Shown here: piece after piece, positions 50,024 to 60,923 of the stretch | How positions within the stretch are numbered: the stretch's first letter is position 1 | Layout of the letters: every line of letters starts with the position of its first letter | Assembly (NCBI RefSeq): GCF_000002875.2 | Contig: NC_009419.2 | Location: 1,036,954 to 1,100,953, forward strand | DNA length: 64,000 nucleotides | Reading direction: 5' to 3' | Origin: Leishmania infantum JPCM5 | Lineage: Eukaryota; Euglenozoa; Kinetoplastea; Trypanosomatida; Trypanosomatidae | Position numbers and translations under genes: made by a program | The notes under the pieces: generated by a model | Database searches by the model: none | What the model was told of the DNA's origin: nothing | What the model saw: the letters and a program-made list of their open reading frames with translations, nothing else

Positions 50024-51355
50024 CACAGAGGGGGCACCCCGATAGACGAAAATCGAAAGAGTGACAACACGTCGATGAGCAGGACGTTGAGACGTCGCTG
50101 ATGGTGTGGCACACACAGACACACGCAAGCAAGCAAGATGCAGAGGTAAACAGGAATCACAATCGCTGAAGGTGCGCTCGAAAAGTGTGTGAGTCGTGTT
50201 CTAGTGGCGGCAGCGCAATACAGACGGGGTAGCAGCGACCCTCACGACGTATACAACACTGGGAAAAGGGTCAGGCACCGGAGTATGAGCTGATCGAGAC
50301 AGCAACGGCAACAAAGCACACACCCGCGTGCGCGCACCCACAAACAAACACACACGCACGCACTCCCTCAAGTGGGCTGTGAGATGCCCCCAATACGTGT
50401 AGCACACGAATGCGCGCGCGTGTGTACAGCGAGTATGTAGATACTTGTGTGTCTGGCTCAATGGAATCAGAAACAGCGAAAAGCTCATGCACAGCTGTCG
50501 ATGTAGAGTTCACGGACATGTTGCGGATGCGTTTTTTTTTCGCATGCGGGTGTGTGTGCGCGAGAGGAGCACGGATAACCGTTGTGAGGGTGGGGGATGG
50601 TTGCCACGGGAGCGGTAGGGGTTCGGGAAAGAGGCAGAGAGGGGAATGACGGGAAAACAGCAGCTGAGGTGGCAATGAGCACAAGAAGCGTCGGCGCTTA
50701 TGACAAGCTACTGCTCCACCTGAAGAGGACTCATTCCAAATATATATATATTTCTCTTTTTTTTTTCGGCGGAGGGGAGTTCGGCTCGTGTGACTTGCGC
50801 GTCACGGAACCTCACGGAGGGCTGAGGAAGGGAGACTCCCCACCAAAGAAACATAAAAGCGCGAGGGTGTGTTGGGTTGCCCTGAGCGACACACGAACGC
50901 CGTCGCTCGCCGTTCCCAGAGAACGGGGGCGCACTGCGCCTGCTTCCCTCGTGCCTCGTCCTCTCCGTGCTTCTCCTTTCCTTTACTCTTTTTGGCGCGA
51001 ATGGTGCGCACACACACCTGGCAACGCCGTCATCCATTGGGGTGACTCCAACAAGGCGTTACACAGGCACAGGCAAACACAAACAAGCAAACGAAAAAGT
51101 CGATCTCGCTCCACAACATCACCAACCCAAGAGCAGAACATTGAGCGCACCGTTGACGGCTTTCACTTCACGCGCTCTCGCCGCTGCCTCTCTGGGTCAA
51201 GAGAGCGCGCCGCGTGATCCCCACCCCCTTTCCCACAGGCCACGAACCTCCTCGTCTCTCGTCACACGTGCGTCCGCAAATCACTTGACAGCGCCCGCTC
51301 TTTGAATGAGCCGTCGCGTGTGCTTGCGTGTGCGTCTATGTCAACGTGCCGCTGG
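50024..51355 (-). other. Intergenic spacer
   Basis: 1.3 kb. (AC)n-type runs at about 50320-50360, a short (AT)n run at 50741-50751 and - strand tracts near 50756-50768. No gene seen. Confidence 0.65.
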
Positions 51356-54300
51356 TCATGACATGCGTGCGTGTTCCACAATCAGCTGGATCGTGTGCGT
51401 CAGCTCCCGCTCGGCGTCGTCCGTAATGGTGACATGCAGGAGATGCTCTCCGGTCTTGAAGGCGAACAGCTCAAACTCGCCCTCGTACACCGCTCGACCC
51501 TCCTCGCCGACTATTGCATCGGCCTGCACGGCACCAGTTAGCACCGCCACGTCAAAGTGCGAGTCAATGGACACGTGCACGTGAAGGGGGATGGCGCGGC
51601 GCCACCGCGGAGCTGCAACACGCAGGCACAGACAAATCGGTCTTAAGGCAGGGATGACGATCGGTACTGGGGTGCCGTCGCCGCGAGTGCTGAGCGTGCC
51701 ACTCTCACAGCCGCCGATTCGCGGTAGCGCAGTCCTGGCTCGATGCAAAGCCTGCGGTGCACTAGCGCTCGCTTTTGCACCCGAATCCATCGAATCTGTG
51801 TGGCGCCACAACAAAGCGGAGATCGAGGCTGGCGAATCCAAGAGAGACTCTGACGCCGGCGCTGCCCTTGGGTGCGTCAGGTGCTGGACTGCCGTCGGCG
51901 GCGACTGCGGAGGGCTGTCGTACACGGCTGTCACCGTGACGGTGCCTGTGGCGTCGTAGAGGCGGGCGCCGCGGCAGACTTTGGCACGAGAAACGACAGG
52001 GCTTGTCTCTGCTCCGCCGTAGGAGGAGTCTCCGTCGTACTCCCACCGATAGAGCAGCACCGCTCCGTCGCCCAACGGATCCGTCTGCGGGTCTTCGGCG
52101 ACGACGTAGTCTCTGCTTTCGTCAGGGAGCGCCGACGATGACCAGGCGTCGGAGGGATGCGGCGGCAGTGCTGTCTGCGGCACGCTGGCCTCGAGAGTCA
52201 CCACACACTCGTCCAGCGGCTCCGCGCTCACCACCTCAGTGCCAATGAGCGACAAGTTCAGCTCCAGCGTGCCAGTGCAATTAGGTAGTTCGCGCACGAC
52301 CCACGGTACATGGAAACGCAGGCCGTCCTTTTCCTTCGTCGGCGGAATGCGCGTCAGCTTTATCGGCGGAACCACGTACTCGGCACCGGCGACGATGAAG
52401 GCGACCGGAAGCTCTGCAAATGTCAGGGCGCTCAGCTGCAGCTCCATGCTGTAGAGGCGACTTCGATTCGCGACGCGCACTTCCACCGCACGGCGGTCCT
52501 TTGTTAGCGCCACAGACGTGACGACGAGACCGGGAGAATGAAACAGGCGCAGCCGCGTCTCCGTCACGCGCCGCGGGATGACCGCGTACACGGGCACGGC
52601 GTCCGGCACGTTGCGCGGCTTTTGCGGCGCAGGATGGGGTAGTGAGAGATCGGTGCGGAAGATAACGTAGTGCGCGCCGAATTTGCTTATTGTCGGTGGC
52701 GCCTCCAGGGTTCCTGGAATCATGACGACGTCACCAGGCTGCAGCGGTGTGCGCGCCGCAGCGTCGAGGGCGCGCTTGTTCAGCGTCACCGTTGTGTCTG
52801 TCTCATTGCGGCGCTCCTTGCAGCCTTCGCAGCCCTCCAGCTGGCACTGCTCGCTGTGCGCCGTGAGGGAGATGCAGCTGATGGGTACGCGGCCGCAGTT
52901 GACGACCCGCACCGTGAAGTCGATGCGTTGGGTTCCGAACACCTCCAGCTCGCTCGTGTTTAGGGTGCAGGACACCTGCGGTAATCGCTCCAGTACCGGG
53001 ATGTACATGGGTGCCGGAAGCTGCCCGGTCATCGACTGCGACGAGCGTGTGTCTGCCAGCCGCAGCGTTACGCCGTCGATAAGCAGGGTACCTTCTTCGG
53101 TTGGTTGCACCTTGAGCAAGACCTTGCGCTTCGCGAGCGGGGGCACCTCTACATTCGACAACACATACGAGATGGGCGCGCTCAGCGTGTGCGACGAAGA
53201 GGCCGACACCACACCTTCTCCGGAGGAGGCATCGTCGTCGTCCGCGACGAGAGAAGCACAGGAGCGGCAGCGCAAGGCCAGTGCGTCAAACGTGAGGGAT
53301 TCCTGAAAAGGGTTGTACAACGTCATCAGAACGGACGCGACGTCGCCGACCGTCCACACGGTCCGACTACCCAGTTTCCTGCCATTCAGGCAGAGGATGG
53401 TCAGCTTCAGCCGCTGCGTGTCAATGAAGGTGAAGAAGGCACCCCCAACAGGCACCGTCTTGGGTGCGAGATGCGGCGGCAGCGGGAAAGCTTCCCACGC
53501 CAGAAAGAACGGGGACGGCACAATGGCTGTGCTCATCTGCGGCTCGAGCAGCGCGGACGCTTCACGCATAACGGATTTGAGGGTCCGCTGCGTTGCTTTC
53601 TCGAGGAGGTGCGGAAACTTGAAGAGGAGGAGCGTCGCCAGTTGACAACGCAGCGCCGCCGTGGCCGTCGCAGGGGCCACGCGATCGAAGACGTTGATGA
53701 GCTCGAGCAGCAGTGGCACGTTCAGTAGCGCCGCGTTGGTGATCGACTGATTCAGCCGTACGACGCCGCGATCGGGAGCCTTTTCTTCCACGGAGCTGAA
53801 CATGCTAAAGGATGCGCCTATTGGCGTGTTCCCGTTCGCCGCCGGCTCGACAGCATCGCTGTCTTCCACCTGCTGCGCAACTTGTGTGGCGGTCGCTGCG
53901 CGGCTAAGCTGATACAGCGGGTCCGCCGATTTGGCAGTATCTAGGGTGACCCCGTCGTCGCTTGCAGTGCTGCTCGAGGCTTGAAGCCCGATAAGCGGGA
54001 GTCCAACGCCAGCCAGTGCGCACACGCGCAGGAGCACCTCGGCAGCCTCTTCCGTGTGCTGCAGACGTGCCTTGATGGAGGCGAATTCCACCAGCAGCGC
54101 CCGCGCGCGACGCTCAGCACCGTTGATCATGCACAAGTACGCAAAGAAGGGTAGGCTGCGCTCCGTCCACTCGGCTCCGTAGATGCCAGGGAAGAGACTG
54201 CGCAATGTGCTCAACTCCTCGAGGAAAGGCTGCCGTGCTTCCCGTGCAGCGAGCAGCTCGAGTCGCTTAAAGCGCGCCTCCAACTCCCGCTTTCGCAGCA

Positions 54301-55948
54301 TGGCGAGAGTCGTATTCACCATTGCGTTACTCGTGCCTCCGCTGCCGAGGAGCGAGGTGGTTGCCGCCACGGCTGAGGGGTAGAACATCAGCGTACCCGC
54401 TGCTGCGCACCTTCTCAGCTGCCGCAGTGACTCGCTCAAATAGACGTCGATTTCACTGAACGCCAGGCGCAGCACATTCTCGACGCAACGCTTCACGTCG
54501 CTGCCCAGGCGATACGACTGCGGGTCGCACGGCACTTCCCACGTACCAGCGTTCAAGCACACGTGCACTCGCACGAGAAGCCCCTTCAGTAGCGCGACCT
54601 GCGCCGCCACATTTTCCTCCACTTCGCGCGTCAGTCGCGCCCGCATCGAGTTGGGCACCGATGCGCTCTTGAAGCTCGCTATCGTCTGCTTCAGACTCTC
54701 ACTATACTGCGCCACACAAGAGTCGAGCTGGTTCACGGAGGCGGCCAGGTCCGGTCCCCAGGTGGGGTTGTCGCTCTGAAGCTGCAGGACTGTGGCGTTA
54801 AGCGCGTCGCGGTGGCAGAGTAGCGTCGTCTGCAGATAGCGATACCGAGCGGCAGCAATGCTCTCTAACGTTGCTGAGCACCAGAGACAGTCGACATTCG
54901 AGTTAAACTGAGTTTCACCGTACACGGCCACAGCGGCAGCCACAGCGCCAAACTGCAGGAGTACGTCCGCCGCTTTCTTCTTGAAGCGGGAGGCAATCAA
55001 CATGCTCGCGTTGCGCGCCGTTGTGAATGTGGTGAGCTTATCAATGGGCGTTCGTACGGCCGTGTTATCTGCCTTGTCGAGCTGACTGTAAAGCCGCAGC
55101 GCGGTGCCTTGGGCATCGACCACCGCCTGCGCCACACACAGGAGTAGCTTCCGCACGGTCTGGCTCACTGGTATGGACTCTGAGACGCACAGATACAGAG
55201 ACGAGCTCGAGAGCTTTTCGGCGAGCGCTTCGGGAGGATCCACCACGACGCAGCGGCACACCTTATCCTTGAACTGCGAAGTGAATATGATGCTGACGAC
55301 CTGCACCGCGTGCTCGACAGAGACGGTGAGGACGGCGGCGTTGACCACAACCACTACGGCCATGGTGGCGCGATGGCTGTCCATATTCTCCCAATGGGAA
55401 GTGCCGAGGTCGCTGGTGAGAGAAAACGGCAACGATGCGGATGGGTCAACAAGCGAGAGTCCCTTTTCGCGCCCGCTTTCCTCGCCAGACGTGTTGGGCG
55501 ATGCGAAGATGCTGGACGCCGCGGGGAACAAGGCCCAGGAGAGCTCCGAGGCTGAAACAGGTGGGTGCAGGGTAAGACTACGCCGCAGTGCCACCTCGTA
55601 GCCGCTCACGGTTTCATCGACGCCCGCAAAGGCTTCTGCGTTTCGGCCTCTCAAAAAGGAAACGCGGCCAATGCTCGCGTTCGACGGCGTTGGCAAGCTT
55701 TTATTGCTTGCGGTTGGAGAGGAGCCTCTAGTCGGCGACGCTGTGCAAGCGTCTGCTGCTGCTGCCGCCGCCGCCGTCGTCGTCGCCGCTGCACCGGTCA
55801 CTGACTTGGCGTGAAGCGTTTCGCCGCTCCACAGAAAGCACACTGAAAGCGGAAGCCATAGGATGCGCAGGTGCGTGTGCTGTTCCAGAGAGCTGCTACT
55901 CGTTGGGTAGTACTCGGAAAGGAGAGAGGGATTGGGCCTAGCGCGCAT
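51356..55948 (-). CDS. TRAPPC9/Trs120-like subunit of the TRAPPII complex
   Basis: 1530 residues from the ATG at 55948; the frame opens 19 codons earlier at a GTG. The start HTHLRILWLPL fits the conserved first strand of TRAPPC9/Trs120. At about residues 330-360, RFKKKAADVLLQFGAVAAAVAVYGE then DCLWCSATLES matches the family's helical-repeat stretch ending in D-x-LW-x-x-ALEG. The C-terminal half has successive Ig-like beta domains (for example PPLAKRKVLLKVQPTEEGTL, CTLNTSELEVFGTQRIDFTV). Trs120/TRAPPC9 is specific to TRAPPII, the exchange factor for Rab11/Ypt31-type GTPases at the trans-Golgi and recycling endosomes. Ala-, Ser- and Thr-rich insertions explain the length. The assignment rests on motif pattern. 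Confidence 0.72.
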   Translation of the reverse strand: MRARPNPSLLSEYYPTSSSSLEQHTHLRILWLPLSVCFLWSGETLHAKSVTGAAATTTAAAAAAADACTASPTRGSSPTASNKSLPTPSNASIGRVSFLRGRNAEAFAGVDETVSGYEVALRRSLTLHPPVSASELSWALFPAASSIFASPNTSGEESGREKGLSLVDPSASLPFSLTSDLGTSHWENMDSHRATMAVVVVVNAAVLTVSVEHAVQVVSIIFTSQFKDKVCRCVVVDPPEALAEKLSSSSLYLCVSESIPVSQTVRKLLLCVAQAVVDAQGTALRLYSQLDKADNTAVRTPIDKLTTFTTARNASMLIASRFKKKAADVLLQFGAVAAAVAVYGETQFNSNVDCLWCSATLESIAAARYRYLQTTLLCHRDALNATVLQLQSDNPTWGPDLAASVNQLDSCVAQYSESLKQTIASFKSASVPNSMRARLTREVEENVAAQVALLKGLLVRVHVCLNAGTWEVPCDPQSYRLGSDVKRCVENVLRLAFSEIDVYLSESLRQLRRCAAAGTLMFYPSAVAATTSLLGSGGTSNAMVNTTLAMLRKRELEARFKRLELLAAREARQPFLEELSTLRSLFPGIYGAEWTERSLPFFAYLCMINGAERRARALLVEFASIKARLQHTEEAAEVLLRVCALAGVGLPLIGLQASSSTASDDGVTLDTAKSADPLYQLSRAATATQVAQQVEDSDAVEPAANGNTPIGASFSMFSSVEEKAPDRGVVRLNQSITNAALLNVPLLLELINVFDRVAPATATAALRCQLATLLLFKFPHLLEKATQRTLKSVMREASALLEPQMSTAIVPSPFFLAWEAFPLPPHLAPKTVPVGGAFFTFIDTQRLKLTILCLNGRKLGSRTVWTVGDVASVLMTLYNPFQESLTFDALALRCRSCASLVADDDDASSGEGVVSASSSHTLSAPISYVLSNVEVPPLAKRKVLLKVQPTEEGTLLIDGVTLRLADTRSSQSMTGQLPAPMYIPVLERLPQVSCTLNTSELEVFGTQRIDFTVRVVNCGRVPISCISLTAHSEQCQLEGCEGCKERRNETDTTVTLNKRALDAAARTPLQPGDVVMIPGTLEAPPTISKFGAHYVIFRTDLSLPHPAPQKPRNVPDAVPVYAVIPRRVTETRLRLFHSPGLVVTSVALTKDRRAVEVRVANRSRLYSMELQLSALTFAELPVAFIVAGAEYVVPPIKLTRIPPTKEKDGLRFHVPWVVRELPNCTGTLELNLSLIGTEVVSAEPLDECVVTLEASVPQTALPPHPSDAWSSSALPDESRDYVVAEDPQTDPLGDGAVLLYRWEYDGDSSYGGAETSPVVSRAKVCRGARLYDATGTVTVTAVYDSPPQSPPTAVQHLTHPRAAPASESLLDSPASISALLWRHTDSMDSGAKASASAPQALHRARTALPRIGGCESGTLSTRGDGTPVPIVIPALRPICLCLRVAAPRWRRAIPLHVHVSIDSHFDVAVLTGAVQADAIVGEEGRAVYEGEFELFAFKTGEHLLHVTITDDAERELTHTIQLIVEHARMS

Positions 55949-57009
55949 GATGGAGAACGTGCACGAAAAGGGACACAACAAGTGGGCAATCGAATGTAGA
56001 AACACGGCTCAATCGCGAAGCCCAATCGCATGAAAGGCCGATCCGTTTCTCTGCTCGCTCTCAAGCACCGGCAGACGATATGTGGCGAGGAGTGGGGATG
56101 GTGTGAAGAGGGTCTCCGCCAGTTCAACGGCTCGAGCACACACGGAAGGAGCTCACCCAAGTCGAGAGGGCCTACGGCGTGGCAAAGCAGCATGGATAGG
56201 CGAACGCCCACGGTCTCACCCCGCCTCTCTTTCTCTCTCCCTTTTGCTATGGCAAGTAAGGCGCACTCCCAATAAAAGCAAGCAAGGGGGCCTCCACGGG
56301 GCGCATTGGATGCTTCTTCAGTACTCCTCGGGATGCACGAGGGCGGGGGATCAGGTGTGTGTGTGTGTGTGCGTGTATGGGTGCAGAGGGAGTGCTCAAG
56401 AGGTGACAGAGGGTGTGCCTTCATCATTCAGTGGGAGAGCGAGGGAAAGGTCCAGCTAGAGAACGGGGACGTGTCTGCAGTGTTCACTGCTCCTTTCGCT
56501 TTATGTTCGCCTATGGGGGCCACCTGTGACGGGCACAGGAGGTGAAGCGAGCAAGCATGGCAGCGATCCACGTTCCCGTAATGGACGTCAAGCTCCTACA
56601 CTCAGATGCTACAAGGCGTCATGAAGGAAGCGGCCACCCGAAAACATCGCGGTTGGCCGAGAACTCGGTGCTTGTTACTCTCGCTCGATCCTCTTGAGCT
56701 CACCGCTGAGTCTTCATATGAGATGTACCACTTTATATAGCTATAGACCGTTCCAATCTAGTCGGGAAAGGGAAGGGGAAACAGGCACTCAAGCAGTGCT
56801 GTTCGGCGCCAAACGGTGAGCTCCAGTCTTCGTGATGGTGTGCGAAGTGCATGGGGGACGTTCAACAGCCATGCGCTTCTCCGCCCACGGTTCCTCTCTC
56901 GCGTCTGGGTTTCTTTCGTTGCTCCACGTGGCGAGCCGAAGCGCTCCCGCCCTCGCTAGTGGACACGAGCTCCCTTCGCCGCGGCCGTCGTTCTCGACTC
57001 TCCACCGGT
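55949..57009 (-). other. Intergenic spacer
   Basis: 1.1 kb between the 513-residue gene and the TRAPPC9-like gene. A (GT)n run lies at about 56356-56372 and a - strand tract at about 56219-56236. No gene seen. Confidence 0.65.
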
Positions 57010-58551
57010 TTACGCCTCCATCAGGAGAAAACCAAACGGAATGCACTGAATGGGTGCATGGGCCAAGTTGCGACGCTTGCCCAGCTTGTAGTACAGCAAC
57101 CCCTTCAGTACCATGGGTGCGTCGCTGTGATTCACAAAGTAGAGCGAGAATACTCGAGAGCCCTCAGCGACGGTCGCCGGCGCGGGGGAGGTCACCGAGG
57201 ACTCGATGCCGGTGCGCTTGTCTGCCGAGGTCGCCGCAACCGCACCTTTTCCTTCGTTTGGCCCTGCAAAGACTCCCTCACCGAGCACCTCGGCAACTCC
57301 GCTGCCGATTAGCTCGCTAAAATGATCGCCGTAATCGCGCTCGCGCAGCATGCGAAGGACGTCGCTGCTGTGGAGATAGCCCACCTCCTCGACCAGCTGC
57401 ATCAGCTCCATGTCCAGTCGCACAAAGTACGAGTTCACGACGAGCACCTCGATTCGCTCCGCCCCTGACCCCTCCGGCGACAGAGGCGCAAGCGAGAACC
57501 GGACGCGAAACTGTCGGTGTGCGGCTGCGAAGTATCCCATGCCAGCGTGCTCCTTGCTTGTGTACTGCACATCGTACGGCTCTAAAGAAACAGAGAGACT
57601 TACATTCGCGTCCTGGCACGTCAGCGTTGTCGGGAACTTCTGCCGCACCAGCTGTGTCAATGCCGCTCGCTGATACGCGCACGTAGCCAGTTCGGCTGCT
57701 GTGACGGTGGGAAACCCGGCTAAAAACTGCTCTGCCATTGGGAAAGACTCACGGTGGCGAAGGACAAACATTTCTTGCTGCTGGCCAATGGCGCCGGCGG
57801 AGTAGACGATGTCTGGGTCGCTCTCCTCCACCGCTTCCGCCAAGCCGCCGTCAGTGGTGGCGGGTGCCAAAGATTCCGTAGCCTCCTTGGATGCCTTACC
57901 TGAAGTAGACCGTGTCGACGTTGCGGCCGTGGCTGCTGCCTCTGCCTGCTGAGAAGCCGTCGTCGCGGAGAGGTGGGCACTCCCGTTGTTCTGCGACTTG
58001 CTCTCAAAGTATTCGTCTGGAATGAAGTCATGTTCGGCTGGCCCCCTGGAGATGCTCAGTGAGGTAGCCAGCAGCTGCTGGGTCTTGCTACTAAGGACGC
58101 GCCCGAGCCGTTCCTGAAGCCACAGAAGGTTGCGGTACCGCACAATCTGCATGGCTACCGGGTTCATGCCGGCTGCCACCGGCGCCGATTCTTGCACTGC
58201 GTTGTGTAAGTCGGTATAGCACATCGCAAAGAGCGTGGTTGTGTCAATAGGGTAGCATTCGGAACTCGGCCGCAGGAGGTGCCCCGCGACGGGATCGCGG
58301 CTTGTCGTCTTCCCCGAAGACGACTTTGGCGATTTCGACACATCAGCTGGGGTCGTGCCCGGAGTCGCTGCTGGGTTCACCGTACGCGAGGAGGACGTTG
58401 TGCCTGGCACCGCTGTGCTCGGTTCACTGCCTGTTGTGTGAAGAGGGAAAGAGAGAAGAAACCGGATGTCCTGCACATAGTGTGGACGGGTGTAGCAGGC
58501 CTTGTGCAGCTGCTTCAGTACCTTTCGGTACACCGGCGCCACTTTCATCAT
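57010..58551 (-). CDS. 513-residue protein, unrecognised, LYR-like N-terminus possible
   Basis: 513 residues from the double ATG at 58546-58551. The first 35 residues (VYRKVLKQLHKACYTRPHYVQDIRFLLS) resemble the start of LYR-motif mitochondrial proteins, with VYR for LYR, but the rest does not fit their usual 100-residue size. Residues about 40-85 and 190-240 are Ser/Thr/Ala-rich. Compact regions follow: QEMFVLRHRESFPMAEQFLAGFP, FPTTLTCQDANVSLSVSLEP, FRVRFSLAPL with VLVVNSYFVRLDMELMQLVEEVGYLHSSDVLRML, and a C-terminal VFSLYFVNHSDAPMVLKGLLYYKLGKRR. No catalytic motif seen. Confidence 0.75.
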   Translation of the reverse strand: MMKVAPVYRKVLKQLHKACYTRPHYVQDIRFLLSFPLHTTGSEPSTAVPGTTSSSRTVNPAATPGTTPADVSKSPKSSSGKTTSRDPVAGHLLRPSSECYPIDTTTLFAMCYTDLHNAVQESAPVAAGMNPVAMQIVRYRNLLWLQERLGRVLSSKTQQLLATSLSISRGPAEHDFIPDEYFESKSQNNGSAHLSATTASQQAEAAATAATSTRSTSGKASKEATESLAPATTDGGLAEAVEESDPDIVYSAGAIGQQQEMFVLRHRESFPMAEQFLAGFPTVTAAELATCAYQRAALTQLVRQKFPTTLTCQDANVSLSVSLEPYDVQYTSKEHAGMGYFAAAHRQFRVRFSLAPLSPEGSGAERIEVLVVNSYFVRLDMELMQLVEEVGYLHSSDVLRMLRERDYGDHFSELIGSGVAEVLGEGVFAGPNEGKGAVAATSADKRTGIESSVTSPAPATVAEGSRVFSLYFVNHSDAPMVLKGLLYYKLGKRRNLAHAPIQCIPFGFLLMEA

Positions 58552-60014
58552 CGAAACACGGGCTCAGCAAGTGCTTTGCGTTTGTTTGCATGGTCAGCTA
58601 AGTGGGCAATGCCTGTGCGCGACACCGGAAAGGTGTCGCCAGCCACTTCAAGGAGGAGAGGCTGCTGCTTGGTTTCCTCAGTCGGGAGAGGTGCTCCCCA
58701 TGGAAGATGGGCGTTTCATTCGTCAAGAGAGCTCAGTAGGAAAAAGGAATGCCAATTCAAAGGCATGCGAGCAGAGTTGGGGGGTGGGGTGGGGTGGGGA
58801 GGAGAGTTACGCGGGAGAGATATCGTGGGGTAGGGGTGGAGAGTTGGCAGATAGTGGCGTTGGCCAGCGAAAAGAAAGACGAGGCGAGATTCGAGGTGTC
58901 TCTCAGCGCTTGTGATTGCGTGTATGTGTAGAAGACACCAATACTGCATACATATACACAACTGCAAAAGCGCAGCATACATGCCCGTTTGACTATAGCA
59001 CTTCTCTGATGCAGCCACTTGCCTCACATGACGGATTTCACGGAATACGTGATCGCGAAACACTCTCCCGCCACCGTGCGACTCAGTGGCGACGCAGCCA
59101 TTTTTCTTTCCTTCTCTCTTTCTTTTTTCCGTTTGTATTTCTGCGAAACGGCGATGCGACGTGCAGGGGCATCAAGAGGGCACCTGAGAGAAGCGGGAGA
59201 ACACGAAGAGAGAGATGGGGATGGGGTGGGGTGGAGGCGGAGGAGGCGGCGATACTAGCGCATGCAAGTCCTACAGGCAGCAACAATGCCCCACTAACGG
59301 AAACACTAGAGAGGGCACACAAACACACACACACACCTCGCAACAACTATAGAAGAGATGAGGAGCGCAATGGAAGGACCGGGAAGCATGAGCAAGAAAG
59401 CCACAACGACAGGAGCGAAGGGTGAACGACGACAGAGCGTACGCTCGATAGGGGCTGTGTACGTGCGCCCACTTTTTTGTTGCATTCACGGACCAACAAC
59501 ACGAGGAGGCGCGAAGGTGATGAAGGGCAACACAAGAAAACGAGAGCACATCACCTCATGCGTTCGCGGCACGGCGAAGACACCCGTCCTGCTCGAGGCA
59601 AAACACCCTCACTTGTCTTTACCGATTTCTGTAACTCCAATTCCGCAAGGCGCAGCGCATACCGTGAACGGTGACGCGAAGGGGCCTCTTCGACGACGGA
59701 CTTGGGCGCGAGCGCACTTGCCCGCAGAACGGTAAACCAACGCACGCACACAAAGAGAATCACATCACACGTGGCAACGGGACACACAAAGGGGGAAAAC
59801 AAAAAGGCGCAACGAGGATGAGCTGAGAAGAGAAAAAGAGACAGCGACCGGGTCAGAGAGGGACAGCCCCTTGTGTCGATTCACGGCCCCCCTCCAAAGG
59901 TGACCCGAGGCGTATGTCGCTTCCACCGATGCATCGCGCGGGGTGCACGCTCACGCCATCGTGCCAAAGACAGAAAAGACAGATTCGTGCGGCGCACACA
60001 CCCTGAGTCCCACC
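58552..60014 (-). other. Intergenic spacer
   Basis: 1.5 kb. A G-rich stretch at about 58779-58805 (C-rich on the transcribed strand), a (CA)n run at about 59321-59335 and scattered - strand T/C tracts. No gene seen. Confidence 0.65.
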
Positions 60015-60923
60015 TCAGGTAATGGCCTTGAAGAAGAGGGCTATCATCAAGCCAATAATGAGTATAATCATGAAGAGAACGCACAGTTTGAATGTGCCGG
60101 CGGACTGGTACTCCGCGGCCCTCTGCAGCTCTGTGCGCGCCTTCTGCACACGGGTGTGGGTGATGGCCATGTTGTAATCAATGCGATCGAGCAAGGCGCC
60201 TTGCTCAATGACGAGAGTGTTCATGTCCTTGAACATCTCATGCAGAGACTTGATGGAGCTATAGATGCGCTCAAACTCCTTCACCCGCTCATCTGCCATC
60301 TGCTGATTTAGCATGATCGTCTCGACCTGCTCCTGCGTCATACCCTTCTGCAGGTACTGATCCATAAGCGCGTCGTTCTCCAGTTGCTGCTCCACCGCCT
60401 TCTGCCGGTCGCCGCCAGCCCACCGCTGCGAGACGAGCTGCTGTTTCTTCACATCCATCATGTAACGGCGTTGACTCTCGCGGTAGAGTTTGCTGATGTT
60501 GTTGATCTCGTTCACCAGGCACATCTTGACATTGCGCAAAATGCTCAACTCGGCATCCGTGCCCCCGTCAGGGAGGTCGCGTGTGTAGGAGATTTCCAAA
60601 TCCTTCACACCCTTCTCGCTTTGCTTGAAGAGGCGATCAATTGTGTTCTGAGCATCCTCGATCTCGGCCTCCTCGCGCCCTTCGTCACGCGTGGAGCTGA
60701 ACTCCACTTTGAGGTGGTCCCTGCGCAGCTTCTCGAGCGCCGCCATTTGCTCCTTGATTTGGTCTTCAACACGACGGACATCAGCCATCTTTTTCACCCA
60801 AAGCGGAGTCACATAGACGCGATTCATGCTCTCCTCTTCGGCAAGCAGCTGCTCCGTCTCAGGCCGGCGAGGGCGGATCGCGCGGTACTGCAGGAACTCA
60901 CCCGTGCGGTCGCGAGTCGCCAT
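60015..60923 (-). CDS. Tlg2/syntaxin-16-type Qa-SNARE
   Basis: 302 residues from the ATG at 60923; an upstream GTG extension was rejected. The N-terminus MATRDRTGEFLQYR matches the RDRTxxFxxYR N-peptide by which Tlg2/syntaxin 16 binds the SM protein Vps45. Residues about 45-170 form the three-helix Habc region. The SNARE motif spans about 213-268 with the zero-layer Gln at 241 (NTLVIEQGALLDRIDYN), and a membrane anchor at 279-299 (LCVLFMIILIIGLMIALFF) ends the protein. Syntaxin 16 drives fusion of endosome-derived vesicles with the trans-Golgi network. Identification is confident. Confidence 0.94.
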   Translation of the reverse strand: MATRDRTGEFLQYRAIRPRRPETEQLLAEEESMNRVYVTPLWVKKMADVRRVEDQIKEQMAALEKLRRDHLKVEFSSTRDEGREEAEIEDAQNTIDRLFKQSEKGVKDLEISYTRDLPDGGTDAELSILRNVKMCLVNEINNISKLYRESQRRYMMDVKKQQLVSQRWAGGDRQKAVEQQLENDALMDQYLQKGMTQEQVETIMLNQQMADERVKEFERIYSSIKSLHEMFKDMNTLVIEQGALLDRIDYNMAITHTRVQKARTELQRAAEYQSAGTFKLCVLFMIILIIGLMIALFFKAIT

